Positions 7,057 through 13,115 of a stretch of 18,402 bases of DNA are shown piece by piece. This stretch comes from an uncultured Bacteroidales bacterium (GTDB lineage: Bacteria > Bacteroidota > Bacteroidia > Bacteroidales > Paludibacteraceae): NCBI GenBank assembly GCA_900321775.1, contig ONXE01000013.1, positions 1-18,402 of the forward strand, read 5' to 3'. A program made the translations under genes and the position numbers. The stretch's first letter is position 1, and each line of letters opens with the position of its first letter. The notes beneath the pieces are model-generated. The model was not told the origin of the DNA. It made no database searches and saw only the letters and a program-made list of their open reading frames with translations.

Positions 7057-7088
7057 TTATGTTATATGACATAAATTTAGTACCTTTG
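7057..7088 (+). promoter_or_regulatory. Promoter and possible operator of the DUF2582 gene
   Basis: TACCTTTG at 7081-7088 is a clear -7 box. The -33 side is weak, with no TTG at the right distance. Instead an 18-bp imperfect palindrome TTATGTTATATGACATAA (7057-7074, 8 of 9 pairs match) covers the -33 position, as expected for a regulator-binding site. The leader can form a GCATT/AATGC hairpin (7093-7097 with 7114-7118). Confidence 0.55.
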
Positions 7089-7148
7089 CACCGCATTTCG
7101 TAAAATAAGGCGTAATGCAGGTATTAAAGTCTAAAAAATATTTGAACT

Positions 7149-7346
7149 ATGACAGTTGCAATGATTGGTGAGAACGCAGGTCTTATCTGGAACGCACTGC
7201 AAGGCGGTGCTCTCACATCGAAGGCCCTTAAGAAGGCTACGAAACTGAAAGCAGAAGAGTTCAACCAGGCCATTGGTTGGTTGGCACGTGAGAATAAGCT
7301 CTCCTTCGTAGAGGGTGAGGATGATACCACGATTGGTCTTCTGTAA
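7149..7346 (+). CDS. Winged helix-turn-helix protein, DUF2582 family
   Basis: A 65-aa protein matching the small winged-helix DUF2582 proteins of Bacteroidota: an N-terminal helix (IGENAGLIWNAL), a helix-turn-helix (residues about 22-50, ending in AIGWLARENKL) and a short wing at the C-terminus. No sensor domain is present. DNA binding is suggested by the fold only; its target and role are not known to me. It is a single-gene unit with its own promoter (-7 at 7081) and a strong terminator (7375). Confidence 0.85.
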   Translation: MTVAMIGENAGLIWNALQGGALTSKALKKATKLKAEEFNQAIGWLARENKLSFVEGEDDTTIGLL

Positions 7347-7374
7347 TTGACAGCGCATGGCGCTTATCCTCAAG

Positions 7375-7419
7375 GCAGGCTCGAAAATCGGGTCTGCTTT
7401 TTTTTTTGTTTTTTTTTGT
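7375..7419 (+). terminator. Strong terminator after the DUF2582 gene
   Basis: GCAGGCTCG (7375-7383) pairs with CGGGTCTGC (7389-7397) over 9 bp, with two wobble pairs, around loop AAAAT. Two long T-runs follow, separated by a single G. Confidence 0.9.
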
Positions 7420-7510
7420 TTGTAAGATTTGATTTAACTTCGGTCTGAGAGGGCAAGTTGGTGGCAGGCAGAAAGTCCGCCGGTGTAAGCAAGGTCTTCT
7501 CATTTCATAA

Positions 7511-7529
7511 TTTGTCGGATTCCGACAAA
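7511..7529. promoter_or_regulatory. 19-bp perfect palindrome, candidate operator
   Basis: TTTGTCGGA-T-TCCGACAAA is a perfect inverted repeat with 9-bp arms and a single central base, 60 bp before the -33 box of the YhcH/glgB/nagB promoter. No U-tract follows directly on either strand, so a protein-binding site is more likely than a terminator. The regulator is unknown. Confidence 0.55.
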
Positions 7530-7589
7530 CGAGTTTTGGGTTGGTTGGGGCAAAAAATTGCATTTTTCTGCATTTTTTTGCGATTTTTC

Positions 7590-7620
7590 TTGCTTAATTC
7601 ATTTTTTTTTCGTACCTTTG
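7590..7620 (+). promoter_or_regulatory. Promoter of the YhcH-glgB-nagB unit
   Basis: TTG (7590-7592), 20 nt, TACCTTTG (7613-7620). A T-rich spacer separates the boxes. The start codon at 7673 lies 52 nt after the -7 box. Confidence 0.8.
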
Positions 7621-7672
7621 CACCGCGAATATGCAAATAAAGCAAAATTGACACACACAAAAACAAAAGAAT

Positions 7673-8128
7673 ATGATTTTAGATAAGCTTGAGAATGCGG
7701 CCAATTACTACGACAGCGTGCCGGGATTGGAGCGTTTTATGGAATTTTATGCGGCGAACGACTTGGAGAGTTTGCCGGCATGTAAGATCAAACTGGACGG
7801 TGATGATCTGATTGTGAACATCAATGATTTCCATGGAAAGGCCGAATCGGATTGTCGTATGGAGGCCCACAAGGAGTATCTGGACATTCAGATTCCTCTG
7901 ACGGAAGATGAGGAGATGGGATGGAAGGCTCAGGTGGATTGTCAGGATATTACGACAGAGTACAACGAGCAGAAGGACGTGGAGTTCTATGGAGACAAAG
8001 CCACGGCCAAGTTCTGTGTGCCTGCGGGTCATTTTGCCGTGTTCTTCCCTGAAGACGCGCATCAGCCGGGCATAGCTCCGGGCAAGGTGTACCGCAAGAT
8101 TATCGTAAAAGCCAAGGTGCAACAATAG
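7673..8128 (+). CDS. YhcH/YjgK/YiaL family protein (sugar anomerase-like)
   Basis: A 151-aa single-domain beta-barrel protein of the YhcH/DUF386 family. Family features include EAHKEYLDIQ (64-73), the GW/Y-containing strand after it, and FCVPAGHFAVFFPEDAHQPG (114-133); E64, H66 and H130 are candidate metal ligands. The E. coli relative NanQ speeds sialic-acid anomerisation, and other members accompany beta-galactosidase or sialic-acid genes; the substrate here is not shown by the sequence. It is the first gene of a run with glgB (19 nt later) and nagB. Proximity to nagB fits amino-sugar or sialic-acid breakdown, though no neuraminate lyase or kinase is present in the window. Confidence 0.88.
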   Translation: MILDKLENAANYYDSVPGLERFMEFYAANDLESLPACKIKLDGDDLIVNINDFHGKAESDCRMEAHKEYLDIQIPLTEDEEMGWKAQVDCQDITTEYNEQKDVEFYGDKATAKFCVPAGHFAVFFPEDAHQPGIAPGKVYRKIIVKAKVQQ

Positions 8129-8147
8129 TCCTTAATCGAATACCATT

Positions 8148-10181
8148 ATGAAGGAATTGAAGTTAATTCAATCAGACCCTTACCTGAAGCCGTACGCACG
8201 TGCTATTGAGGGTAGGTACGATTATTTTGTCCGTCGCGAGAGGGAGTTGACGGCAGATAAGCCGCTACGTGACTTTGCTGACGGTTATCTGTATTTCGGT
8301 CTGCATCAGACCTCGAAAGGCTGGGTGTTCCGTGAGTGGGCGCCGAATGCAACAGCTATCTACATGATAGGTGATTTCAATGACTGGCACAAGTCGGAAG
8401 GTTATCGTCTTCAGTCGTTGGGCAACGGAAACTGGGAGTTGGAATTGCCGAAGAAGGCGATGAAGCACGGCCAGTTGTACAAGTTGCTGGTAGAGTGGTA
8501 CGGCGGTGCTGGAGAGCGTATTCCTTCATATGCGACGCGCGTGGTGCAGGACGATCGTACGAAGATTTTCTCGGCCCAGGTTTGGGCGCCGAAGGCGTAT
8601 CGTTTTGCGCATAAAGTGCCGGTTAAGACCGAGCGCAACAAGTCGGGTTTGTTCATCTATGAGTGCCATATAGGAATGGGCGGCAATGCGGAGCGTGTGT
8701 CCACGTATGAAGAGTTCCGCCAGAACGTGCTTCCGCGCGTGGATGCATTGGGCTATAATTGCATCCAGATTATGGCTATTCAGGAGCACCCATACTACGG
8801 TTCGTTTGGTTATCATGTGAGCAGTTTCTTTGCTGCATCTTCCCGTTTTGGTACTCCTGAGGAGTTGAAGGCGCTGATTGACGATGCGCACGGTCGCGGC
8901 ATCGCTGTGATTATGGATCTGGTTCACTCTCATGCCGTGAAGAACGAGCAGGAGGGTTTGGGCAATTTCGACGGTACGCCCTATCAGTATTTCCACGCAG
9001 GTTCGCGTCGCGAGCATCCGGCATGGGATTCGTTGTGCTTTGATTATCAGAAGCCTCAAGTCATTCATTTCCTCCTTTCGAACTGCAAGTTCTGGCTGGA
9101 CGAATACAATTTTGACGGTTTCCGTTTCGACGGTGTGACCTCGATGATTTACCGTTCTCACGGATTGGGAGAAGATTTCAACGGCTACGATTCGTACTAC
9201 AATATGAATCAGGACGGCGATGCAATCTGTTATCTGACGCTTGCCAACAAACTGATTCATCAGGTGAAGAAATCGGCAGTGACCATTGCTGAGGAGATGT
9301 CGGGTATGCCGGGTTTGGCGTCGCCTATCAAAGACGGCGGCATGGGCTTTGACTACCGTTTGGCGATGGGTATTCCTGACTTCTGGATCAAGATGATCAA
9401 GGAGGTGAAGGACGAAGACTGGAAGGGCGGACATATCCTGTATGAGATGACGAACCGCCGCCAGGATGAGAAGACCATCTCGTATGCCGAGTCGCATGAC
9501 CAGGCGTTGGTGGGCGACAAGACAATCATTTTCCGTCTGATGGACTCGGACATGTACTGGCATATGGAGCACGGGCACAGCACGTATATGGTGGACCGCG
9601 GCATAGCGTTGCATAAGATGATTCGTTTGATTACTGCGTCCACAATAAACGGCGGTTATCTGAACTTCATGGGTAATGAGTTTGGCCATCCGGAATGGAT
9701 AGATTTCCCCCGCGAGGGTAACGGCTGGAGTTACAAGTACGCCCGTCGCCAGTGGGATTTGGTGGATAATGAGAACCTGTACTACAGCAACCTCAACCGC
9801 TTTGATTCGGCGATGATTCATTTGCTGGAAGAGAAACTGCAGATGGAGAAAGACCCGAAATTGGGCGACCACCTGCCTTGGGTGTACAACTTGTGGGACA
9901 AAGATGGTGACCAGGTTTTGGCTTATCGCCGCGGTAAGCTTATCTTTGTGTTCAACTGGAATGGTCAGCAGTCGTTCCCGGACTACGGGTTTCTGGCTCC
10001 GGTGGGCAGTTACAAGGTGGTGCTCAACACGGATGCGCAGGAGTTTGCGGGCTTCGGCCAGACGGATGATAGTGTGATTCACTTCACACAGGACGATCCG
10101 TTGTATCAGCGTGAAGGCAAAGGTTGGCTGAAGTTGTATCTGCCGGCGCGTTCTGCTGTTGTTTTGGAGAAGATTGACTGA
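8148..10181 (+). CDS. glgB: 1,4-alpha-glucan (glycogen) branching enzyme
   Basis: Cuts alpha-1,4 chains and rejoins them through alpha-1,6 bonds in glycogen. The 677-aa product has an N-terminal CBM48-like domain (about 60-150, with GDFNDW), a GH13 barrel (about 165-560) and a C-terminal beta domain. The catalytic triad is visible: nucleophile D328 in DGFRFDGV, acid/base E382 in IAEEMSG, and D451 in ESHDQALVG. H260-S-H262 and the following NEQEGL segment resemble the eukaryotic-type GH13_8 enzymes (GBE1) more than the E. coli GH13_9 type. It probably shares a transcript with the YhcH gene before it and nagB 67 nt after it. Confidence 0.95.
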   Translation: MKELKLIQSDPYLKPYARAIEGRYDYFVRRERELTADKPLRDFADGYLYFGLHQTSKGWVFREWAPNATAIYMIGDFNDWHKSEGYRLQSLGNGNWELELPKKAMKHGQLYKLLVEWYGGAGERIPSYATRVVQDDRTKIFSAQVWAPKAYRFAHKVPVKTERNKSGLFIYECHIGMGGNAERVSTYEEFRQNVLPRVDALGYNCIQIMAIQEHPYYGSFGYHVSSFFAASSRFGTPEELKALIDDAHGRGIAVIMDLVHSHAVKNEQEGLGNFDGTPYQYFHAGSRREHPAWDSLCFDYQKPQVIHFLLSNCKFWLDEYNFDGFRFDGVTSMIYRSHGLGEDFNGYDSYYNMNQDGDAICYLTLANKLIHQVKKSAVTIAEEMSGMPGLASPIKDGGMGFDYRLAMGIPDFWIKMIKEVKDEDWKGGHILYEMTNRRQDEKTISYAESHDQALVGDKTIIFRLMDSDMYWHMEHGHSTYMVDRGIALHKMIRLITASTINGGYLNFMGNEFGHPEWIDFPREGNGWSYKYARRQWDLVDNENLYYSNLNRFDSAMIHLLEEKLQMEKDPKLGDHLPWVYNLWDKDGDQVLAYRRGKLIFVFNWNGQQSFPDYGFLAPVGSYKVVLNTDAQEFAGFGQTDDSVIHFTQDDPLYQREGKGWLKLYLPARSAVVLEKID

Positions 10182-10185
10182 TAAA

Positions 10186-10226
10186 CAATCCAATAATCAA
10201 TAATCATCAAAAATCAACAATTAACA
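10186..10226 (+). repeat. AATCA-rich low-complexity leader before nagB
   Basis: The glgB-nagB gap is nearly G-free for about 40 nt and built of repeated AATCA/ATCAA words. Such unstructured A-rich tracts may aid ribosome access in this phylum. No promoter boxes are seen in it. GGTATTAAAGT directly precedes the nagB ATG; the same 11-mer occurs in the DUF2582 leader (7120-7130). Confidence 0.4.
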
Positions 10227-10248
10227 AAGGTTTAAAAGGTATTAAAGT

Positions 10249-11061
10249 ATGCGCGTAATTATTCAACCGAACTATGCTGCTCTGTCAGAATGGGCAGCAA
10301 ACTACACGGCAAAGAAGATCCTGGAGGCTAAGCCTACCGAGGAGCATCCGTTTGTGCTGGGTTTGCCTACCGGCTCGTCGCCTCTGGGCATGTATAAGCA
10401 CTTGATTGAGCTGAACAAAAAAGGTGTTGTTTCGTTCAAGAACGTTGTGACGTTCAATATGGACGAGTATGTGGGTTTGCCGGTGGAGCATCCGGAAAGC
10501 TATCACAGCTTTATGTGGAACAATTTCTTCTCGCATATCGACATTCGCCGCGAGAACGTACATATTCTCAACGGCAATGCGCCTGATTTGGCGGCAGAGT
10601 GTGCTCATTACGAGGAGATGATTCGCGAGTTTGGCGGTATCGACCTGTTCCTGGGCGGTATTGGTCCTGACGGTCATATTGCGTTCAACGAGCCGGCTTC
10701 GTCGCTTGCATCTCGTACTCGCCAGAAGACGCTTACGTCTGACACTATCATTGCCAACAGCCGTTTCTTCGACAACGACGTGAACAAGGTGCCTAAGACT
10801 GCGTTGACGGTGGGTGTAGGTACGGTGTTGGATGCCAAGGAGGTGCTGATCATGGTGAATGGTCACGGCAAGGCCCGTGCGTTGCAGCATGCAGTAGAGG
10901 AGCCTGTGAGCCATATGTGGACCATTTCGGCTCTGCAGTTGCATCCGAAGGGCATCATCGTATGCGACGAGGCTGCGTGCGACGAGTTGAAGGTGGGTAC
11001 GTACAAGTACTTCCTCGACATTGAGAAGAACCACCTCGACCCCAATACATTGCTCAAATAA
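10249..11061 (+). CDS. nagB: Glucosamine-6-phosphate deaminase
   Basis: Converts glucosamine-6-phosphate to fructose-6-phosphate and ammonia, the last step in amino-sugar breakdown. The 270-aa length matches short NagB enzymes. Catalytic residues fall at the same numbers as in E. coli NagB: D72 in TFNMDEY, then D141, H143 and E148 in GPDGHIAFNEP. LPTGSSPLGMY is the phosphate-binding loop. It lies in the same direction as glgB, 67 nt downstream, and 21 nt before the J-domain gene, so it is probably internal to an operon. No own promoter was found. Confidence 0.97.
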   Translation: MRVIIQPNYAALSEWAANYTAKKILEAKPTEEHPFVLGLPTGSSPLGMYKHLIELNKKGVVSFKNVVTFNMDEYVGLPVEHPESYHSFMWNNFFSHIDIRRENVHILNGNAPDLAAECAHYEEMIREFGGIDLFLGGIGPDGHIAFNEPASSLASRTRQKTLTSDTIIANSRFFDNDVNKVPKTALTVGVGTVLDAKEVLIMVNGHGKARALQHAVEEPVSHMWTISALQLHPKGIIVCDEAACDELKVGTYKYFLDIEKNHLDPNTLLK

Positions 11062-11082
11062 GAACCACAAAGCCTGTTTGCT

Positions 11083-11844
11083 ATGGCCACAAGTCTGACC
11101 AAATATTTCCTGCTTGGCGGTTTGGGATTCGTGTTGGGAGGTCCGATAGGAGCCGCCCTGGCCGTTGTCATCACCTCGATGGTTGATTCGTCGAAGGCAT
11201 TGCCTGCTGACTCTTCTTCGGAGGGTCAAGGGGCAGGGGCCAGGGGTCGAAGGTCGAATGCTGCTGACATCAAGGTTTCGCTGCTGGTGCTAATCGCCTG
11301 CGTGATGAAGGTGGATGGTCATGTGAAGAAGTCGGAGCTGGAGTTGGTGAAGCGTTTCCTTGTTCGCAACTATGGTGAGCAGGGAGCGCTTGAAGCGTTG
11401 CAGATACTGAAATCGCTCCTTGATCAAGACATGGATCCGATGGCGGTGGCGGGTCAGATAGCGGATAATGTCAACTATTCGACTCGTTTGGAGTTGCTGC
11501 ATTTCCTCTTCGACTTGGCCAACACAGATGGTGAGTTTGCTGATTCGGAGCTTCAGATGATAGAGCGTGTAGCCGGTGCGTTGCGTGTCTCCGCGGCCGA
11601 CTATCGTGCTTTGGCTGCGCTGTATCAGAAAAGTAAGGACCCCAATTGGGCGTATGTGGCTCTGGAGATTGAGCCGGGCGCGACCAACGACGAGGTGAAG
11701 AAAGCGTATCGTCGCATGGCCATGAAATACCATCCGGACAAGGTGGCGGGTGCAGGCGAGGAGATGCGCGAGAAAGCGACGGAGAAGTTCCGTGCAATCA
11801 ACGAGGCCTACGAGCATATCAAGTCGCAGCGGGGTATTGCATAG
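11083..11844 (+). CDS. TerB/J-domain membrane co-chaperone (DjlA-like)
   Basis: A 253-aa protein with an N-terminal glycine-rich membrane segment (about 8-32), a linker (about 36-60), a TerB-like helical domain (about 62-178, with acidic motifs DGHVKKSELE and DGEFADSELQ) and a C-terminal J domain (about 190-250) with the HPD tripeptide at 217-219. This order matches DjlA, which recruits DnaK to the inner membrane. The linker codons (11223-11258) are G-rich and repetitive, with GGG and AGG codons unlike the rest of the gene, and look inserted. It sits 21 nt after nagB and ends at a bidirectional terminator. Confidence 0.9.
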   Translation: MATSLTKYFLLGGLGFVLGGPIGAALAVVITSMVDSSKALPADSSSEGQGAGARGRRSNAADIKVSLLVLIACVMKVDGHVKKSELELVKRFLVRNYGEQGALEALQILKSLLDQDMDPMAVAGQIADNVNYSTRLELLHFLFDLANTDGEFADSELQMIERVAGALRVSAADYRALAALYQKSKDPNWAYVALEIEPGATNDEVKKAYRRMAMKYHPDKVAGAGEEMREKATEKFRAINEAYEHIKSQRGIA

Positions 11845-11859
11845 CAGACAAGAAATAAA

Positions 11860-11892
11860 AATAATTGCCGGGGAGATTCCTCGGCAATTATT
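11860..11892. terminator. Bidirectional terminator between convergent genes
   Basis: AATAATTGCCG (11860-11870) pairs perfectly with CGGCAATTATT (11882-11892), extended inside by GGGA/TCCT with a 3-nt loop. T-rich sequence follows on both strands, so it serves the J-domain gene (plus) and the AbiEi-like gene (minus), whose stop codon is only two bases away. Confidence 0.9.
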
Positions 11893-11894
11893 GT

Positions 11895-12512
11895 TTAATC
11901 GTAGTGCTTGAGCAGCGTTCTAACGCGAGTTGACAGTGCCGGGCTGCGCCAGCGTGCCAGGTACTCGAACAGGCGGTTTTGATTCAACTGCGAAGCCATA
12001 AATTCGTCGTTGAGTTTGAGTTCCTTTATGCCACTCTCGGTTGCGTAGTCGGGATGAAGATAGAGGGTATCCAGCAGTGCTTTCTCCGGCGTGGCCAACA
12101 TGAATGTGCGGCCATTGGGCAGTGAGTACGGCTGGTAGCCGAAATAGAGATGCGGCGCGATGCTACGATAGGAATAGACGCCCAGGGCATTCTCGTACAC
12201 GGCGGGTTTCTGTGTGGTAACACTGGTAAACTGCTGCTCGTCGGGGGTAGGGATCATGTTGTAATGCGTCAGCGCGTAGTGCAGGCTGAGGTACGAAGGT
12301 TGTACCATTTGTCCGGCAACCATCAGTGCAAAATCCTCGTCTTGGGCGCTCTCATGAAACGCGTACTGGCCACGACGCAGCTTCATCAGGTATCCTTTTT
12401 TTACCCAACGAGTGATGCTGTTACGGTCGTAATCCGGCACGTACTCCCCAATTTGTTCAATACTAAAGCAGCCCAGCGGCAGCAGTTTTGTGCGGAAAAA
12501 CAAGTAGTTCAT
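11895..12512 (-). CDS. AbiEi-like regulator/antitoxin, orphan
   Basis: A 205-aa protein of the AbiEi (type IV antitoxin) superfamily. An N-terminal winged helix (residues 1-55, SITRWVKKGYLMKLRRGQYAF) is followed by the family core: SYLSLHYALTHYNMIP (73-88) and ATPEKALLDTLYL (140-152). AbiEi normally represses its operon and counters the nucleotidyltransferase toxin AbiEii. No AbiEii follows; the gene ends at a terminator facing the J-domain gene. The frame is open to a TTG at 12539, but the -7 box lies at 12537-12544, so only the ATG at 12512 can be the start on this transcript. It could be a lone regulator or a remnant of a lost pair. Confidence 0.85.
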   Translation of the reverse strand: MNYLFFRTKLLPLGCFSIEQIGEYVPDYDRNSITRWVKKGYLMKLRRGQYAFHESAQDEDFALMVAGQMVQPSYLSLHYALTHYNMIPTPDEQQFTSVTTQKPAVYENALGVYSYRSIAPHLYFGYQPYSLPNGRTFMLATPEKALLDTLYLHPDYATESGIKELKLNDEFMASQLNQNRLFEYLARWRSPALSTRVRTLLKHYD

Positions 12513-12536
12513 ATTTTCTTCATTCCAAAAACGCTG

Positions 12537-12567
12537 CAAAATTAATGAATTTCTCGAACATATGCAA
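12537..12567 (-). promoter_or_regulatory. Promoter of the AbiEi-like gene
   Basis: Reading leftward: TTG (12567-12565), 20 nt, TAATTTTG (12544-12537). The -33 region is ATTTGCATATGT, identical over 12 nt to the -33 region of the divergent rpsO promoter. Its position fixes the start codon at 12512. Confidence 0.75.
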
Positions 12568-12646
12568 ATTTTTTTGCCTTTTTTTTCAAAAAAAGTGCAT
12601 TTTTCGCTTTTTTTTGCCTAAAAACATCATTTTTTTTCGTTTTTAT

Positions 12647-12677
12647 TTGCATATGTCGTGGAAAAGCAGTACCTTTG
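12647..12677 (+). promoter_or_regulatory. Promoter of rpsO
   Basis: TTG (12647-12649), 20 nt, TACCTTTG (12670-12677). The -33 box is extended as TTTGCATATGT, and an exact copy of AAAAAGTGCATTTTT lies upstream at 12590-12604. The leader is about 90 nt and ends in a 12-bp palindrome TGTTTATAAACA (12759-12770) one base before the start codon. Confidence 0.85.
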
Positions 12678-12771
12678 CATCGGCTTTCTGTGAGGATAGC
12701 TGAAATTATACCGTTGTTGAGATGTGAAATCCTGCAAGGGCATGATCGTTTAACTAAATGTTTATAAACAA

Positions 12772-13041
12772 ATGTATTTAGATTCAACAAAGAAAGCTGA
12801 GATTTTTGCTCAGTATGGCAAGGATGCCAAGAACACGGGTTCTGTTGAGAGCCAAGTAGCACTTTTCACGTTCCGTATCAAGCATTTGACGGAGCACATG
12901 AAGGAGAACAAGAAAGATGTAGGAACGCAGCGTGCGTTGACCGTATTGGTAGGAAAGCGTCGTTCGATGCTGGATTATCTGAAGGCTCGCGACATCGAGC
13001 GCTATCGTGCATTGATTAAAGAGTTGGGTATTCGTAAGTAA
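12772..13041 (+). CDS. rpsO: 30S ribosomal protein S15
   Basis: Primary 16S rRNA-binding protein of the small subunit platform. The 89-aa length is standard. Diagnostic stretches are present: TGSVESQVALFTFRI (22-36), LTEHMKENKKD, and the basic GKRRSMLDYL loop-helix with Y/R-rich C-terminus. It is a single-gene unit with its own promoter and terminator. In other bacteria S15 represses its own mRNA through the leader; the 90-nt leader leaves room for this, but no known S15 site was identified. Confidence 0.98.
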   Translation: MYLDSTKKAEIFAQYGKDAKNTGSVESQVALFTFRIKHLTEHMKENKKDVGTQRALTVLVGKRRSMLDYLKARDIERYRALIKELGIRK

Positions 13042-13061
13042 TACTCGGCCGTGTTCGAAAG

Positions 13062-13095
13062 AAAAACCACTGTCCCGAAAGGAGCAGTGGTTTTT
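13062..13095. terminator. Terminator of rpsO, bidirectional
   Basis: AAAAACCACTG (13062-13072) pairs with CAGTGGTTTTT (13085-13095), extended by TCC/GGA with a CGAAA loop and one bulged G. A and T runs flank both sides, so it can also end the leftward nuclease operon that stops at 13116. Confidence 0.9.
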
Positions 13096-13115
13096 CGCGT
13101 ATATATAGGTGTTGA

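Larger units (their letters stand above)
7347..7672. other. Intergenic region before the sugar operon
   Basis: This 326-bp gap contains the DUF2582 terminator (7375-7419), about 90 bp with no recognised feature, a perfect 19-bp palindrome (7511-7529), a one-mismatch copy of the 15-bp element (7553-7567), the YhcH promoter (7590-7620) and a leader of about 47 nt. No credible gene is seen. Confidence 0.65.

Noticed and set aside
7458..7640. Possible 60-aa gene before the YhcH gene
   Set aside because: It begins with GTG, contains the operator-like palindrome and the whole YhcH promoter, and encodes a Phe-rich low-complexity tail.
8526..10193. 555-codon open frame antisense to glgB
   Set aside because: It mirrors glgB codon bias, is rich in His, Arg, Val and Leu, and has no motif, promoter or leader. 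The glgB frame has an intact catalytic triad.
7120..10248. Shared GGTATTAAAGT in the DUF2582 and nagB leaders
   Set aside because: Eleven AT-rich bases at different distances from the start codons; not enough for a shared element.
10285..11229. 314-codon open frame antisense to nagB
   Set aside because: Composition is that of a reversed coding strand; it spans two real genes and an intergenic gap.
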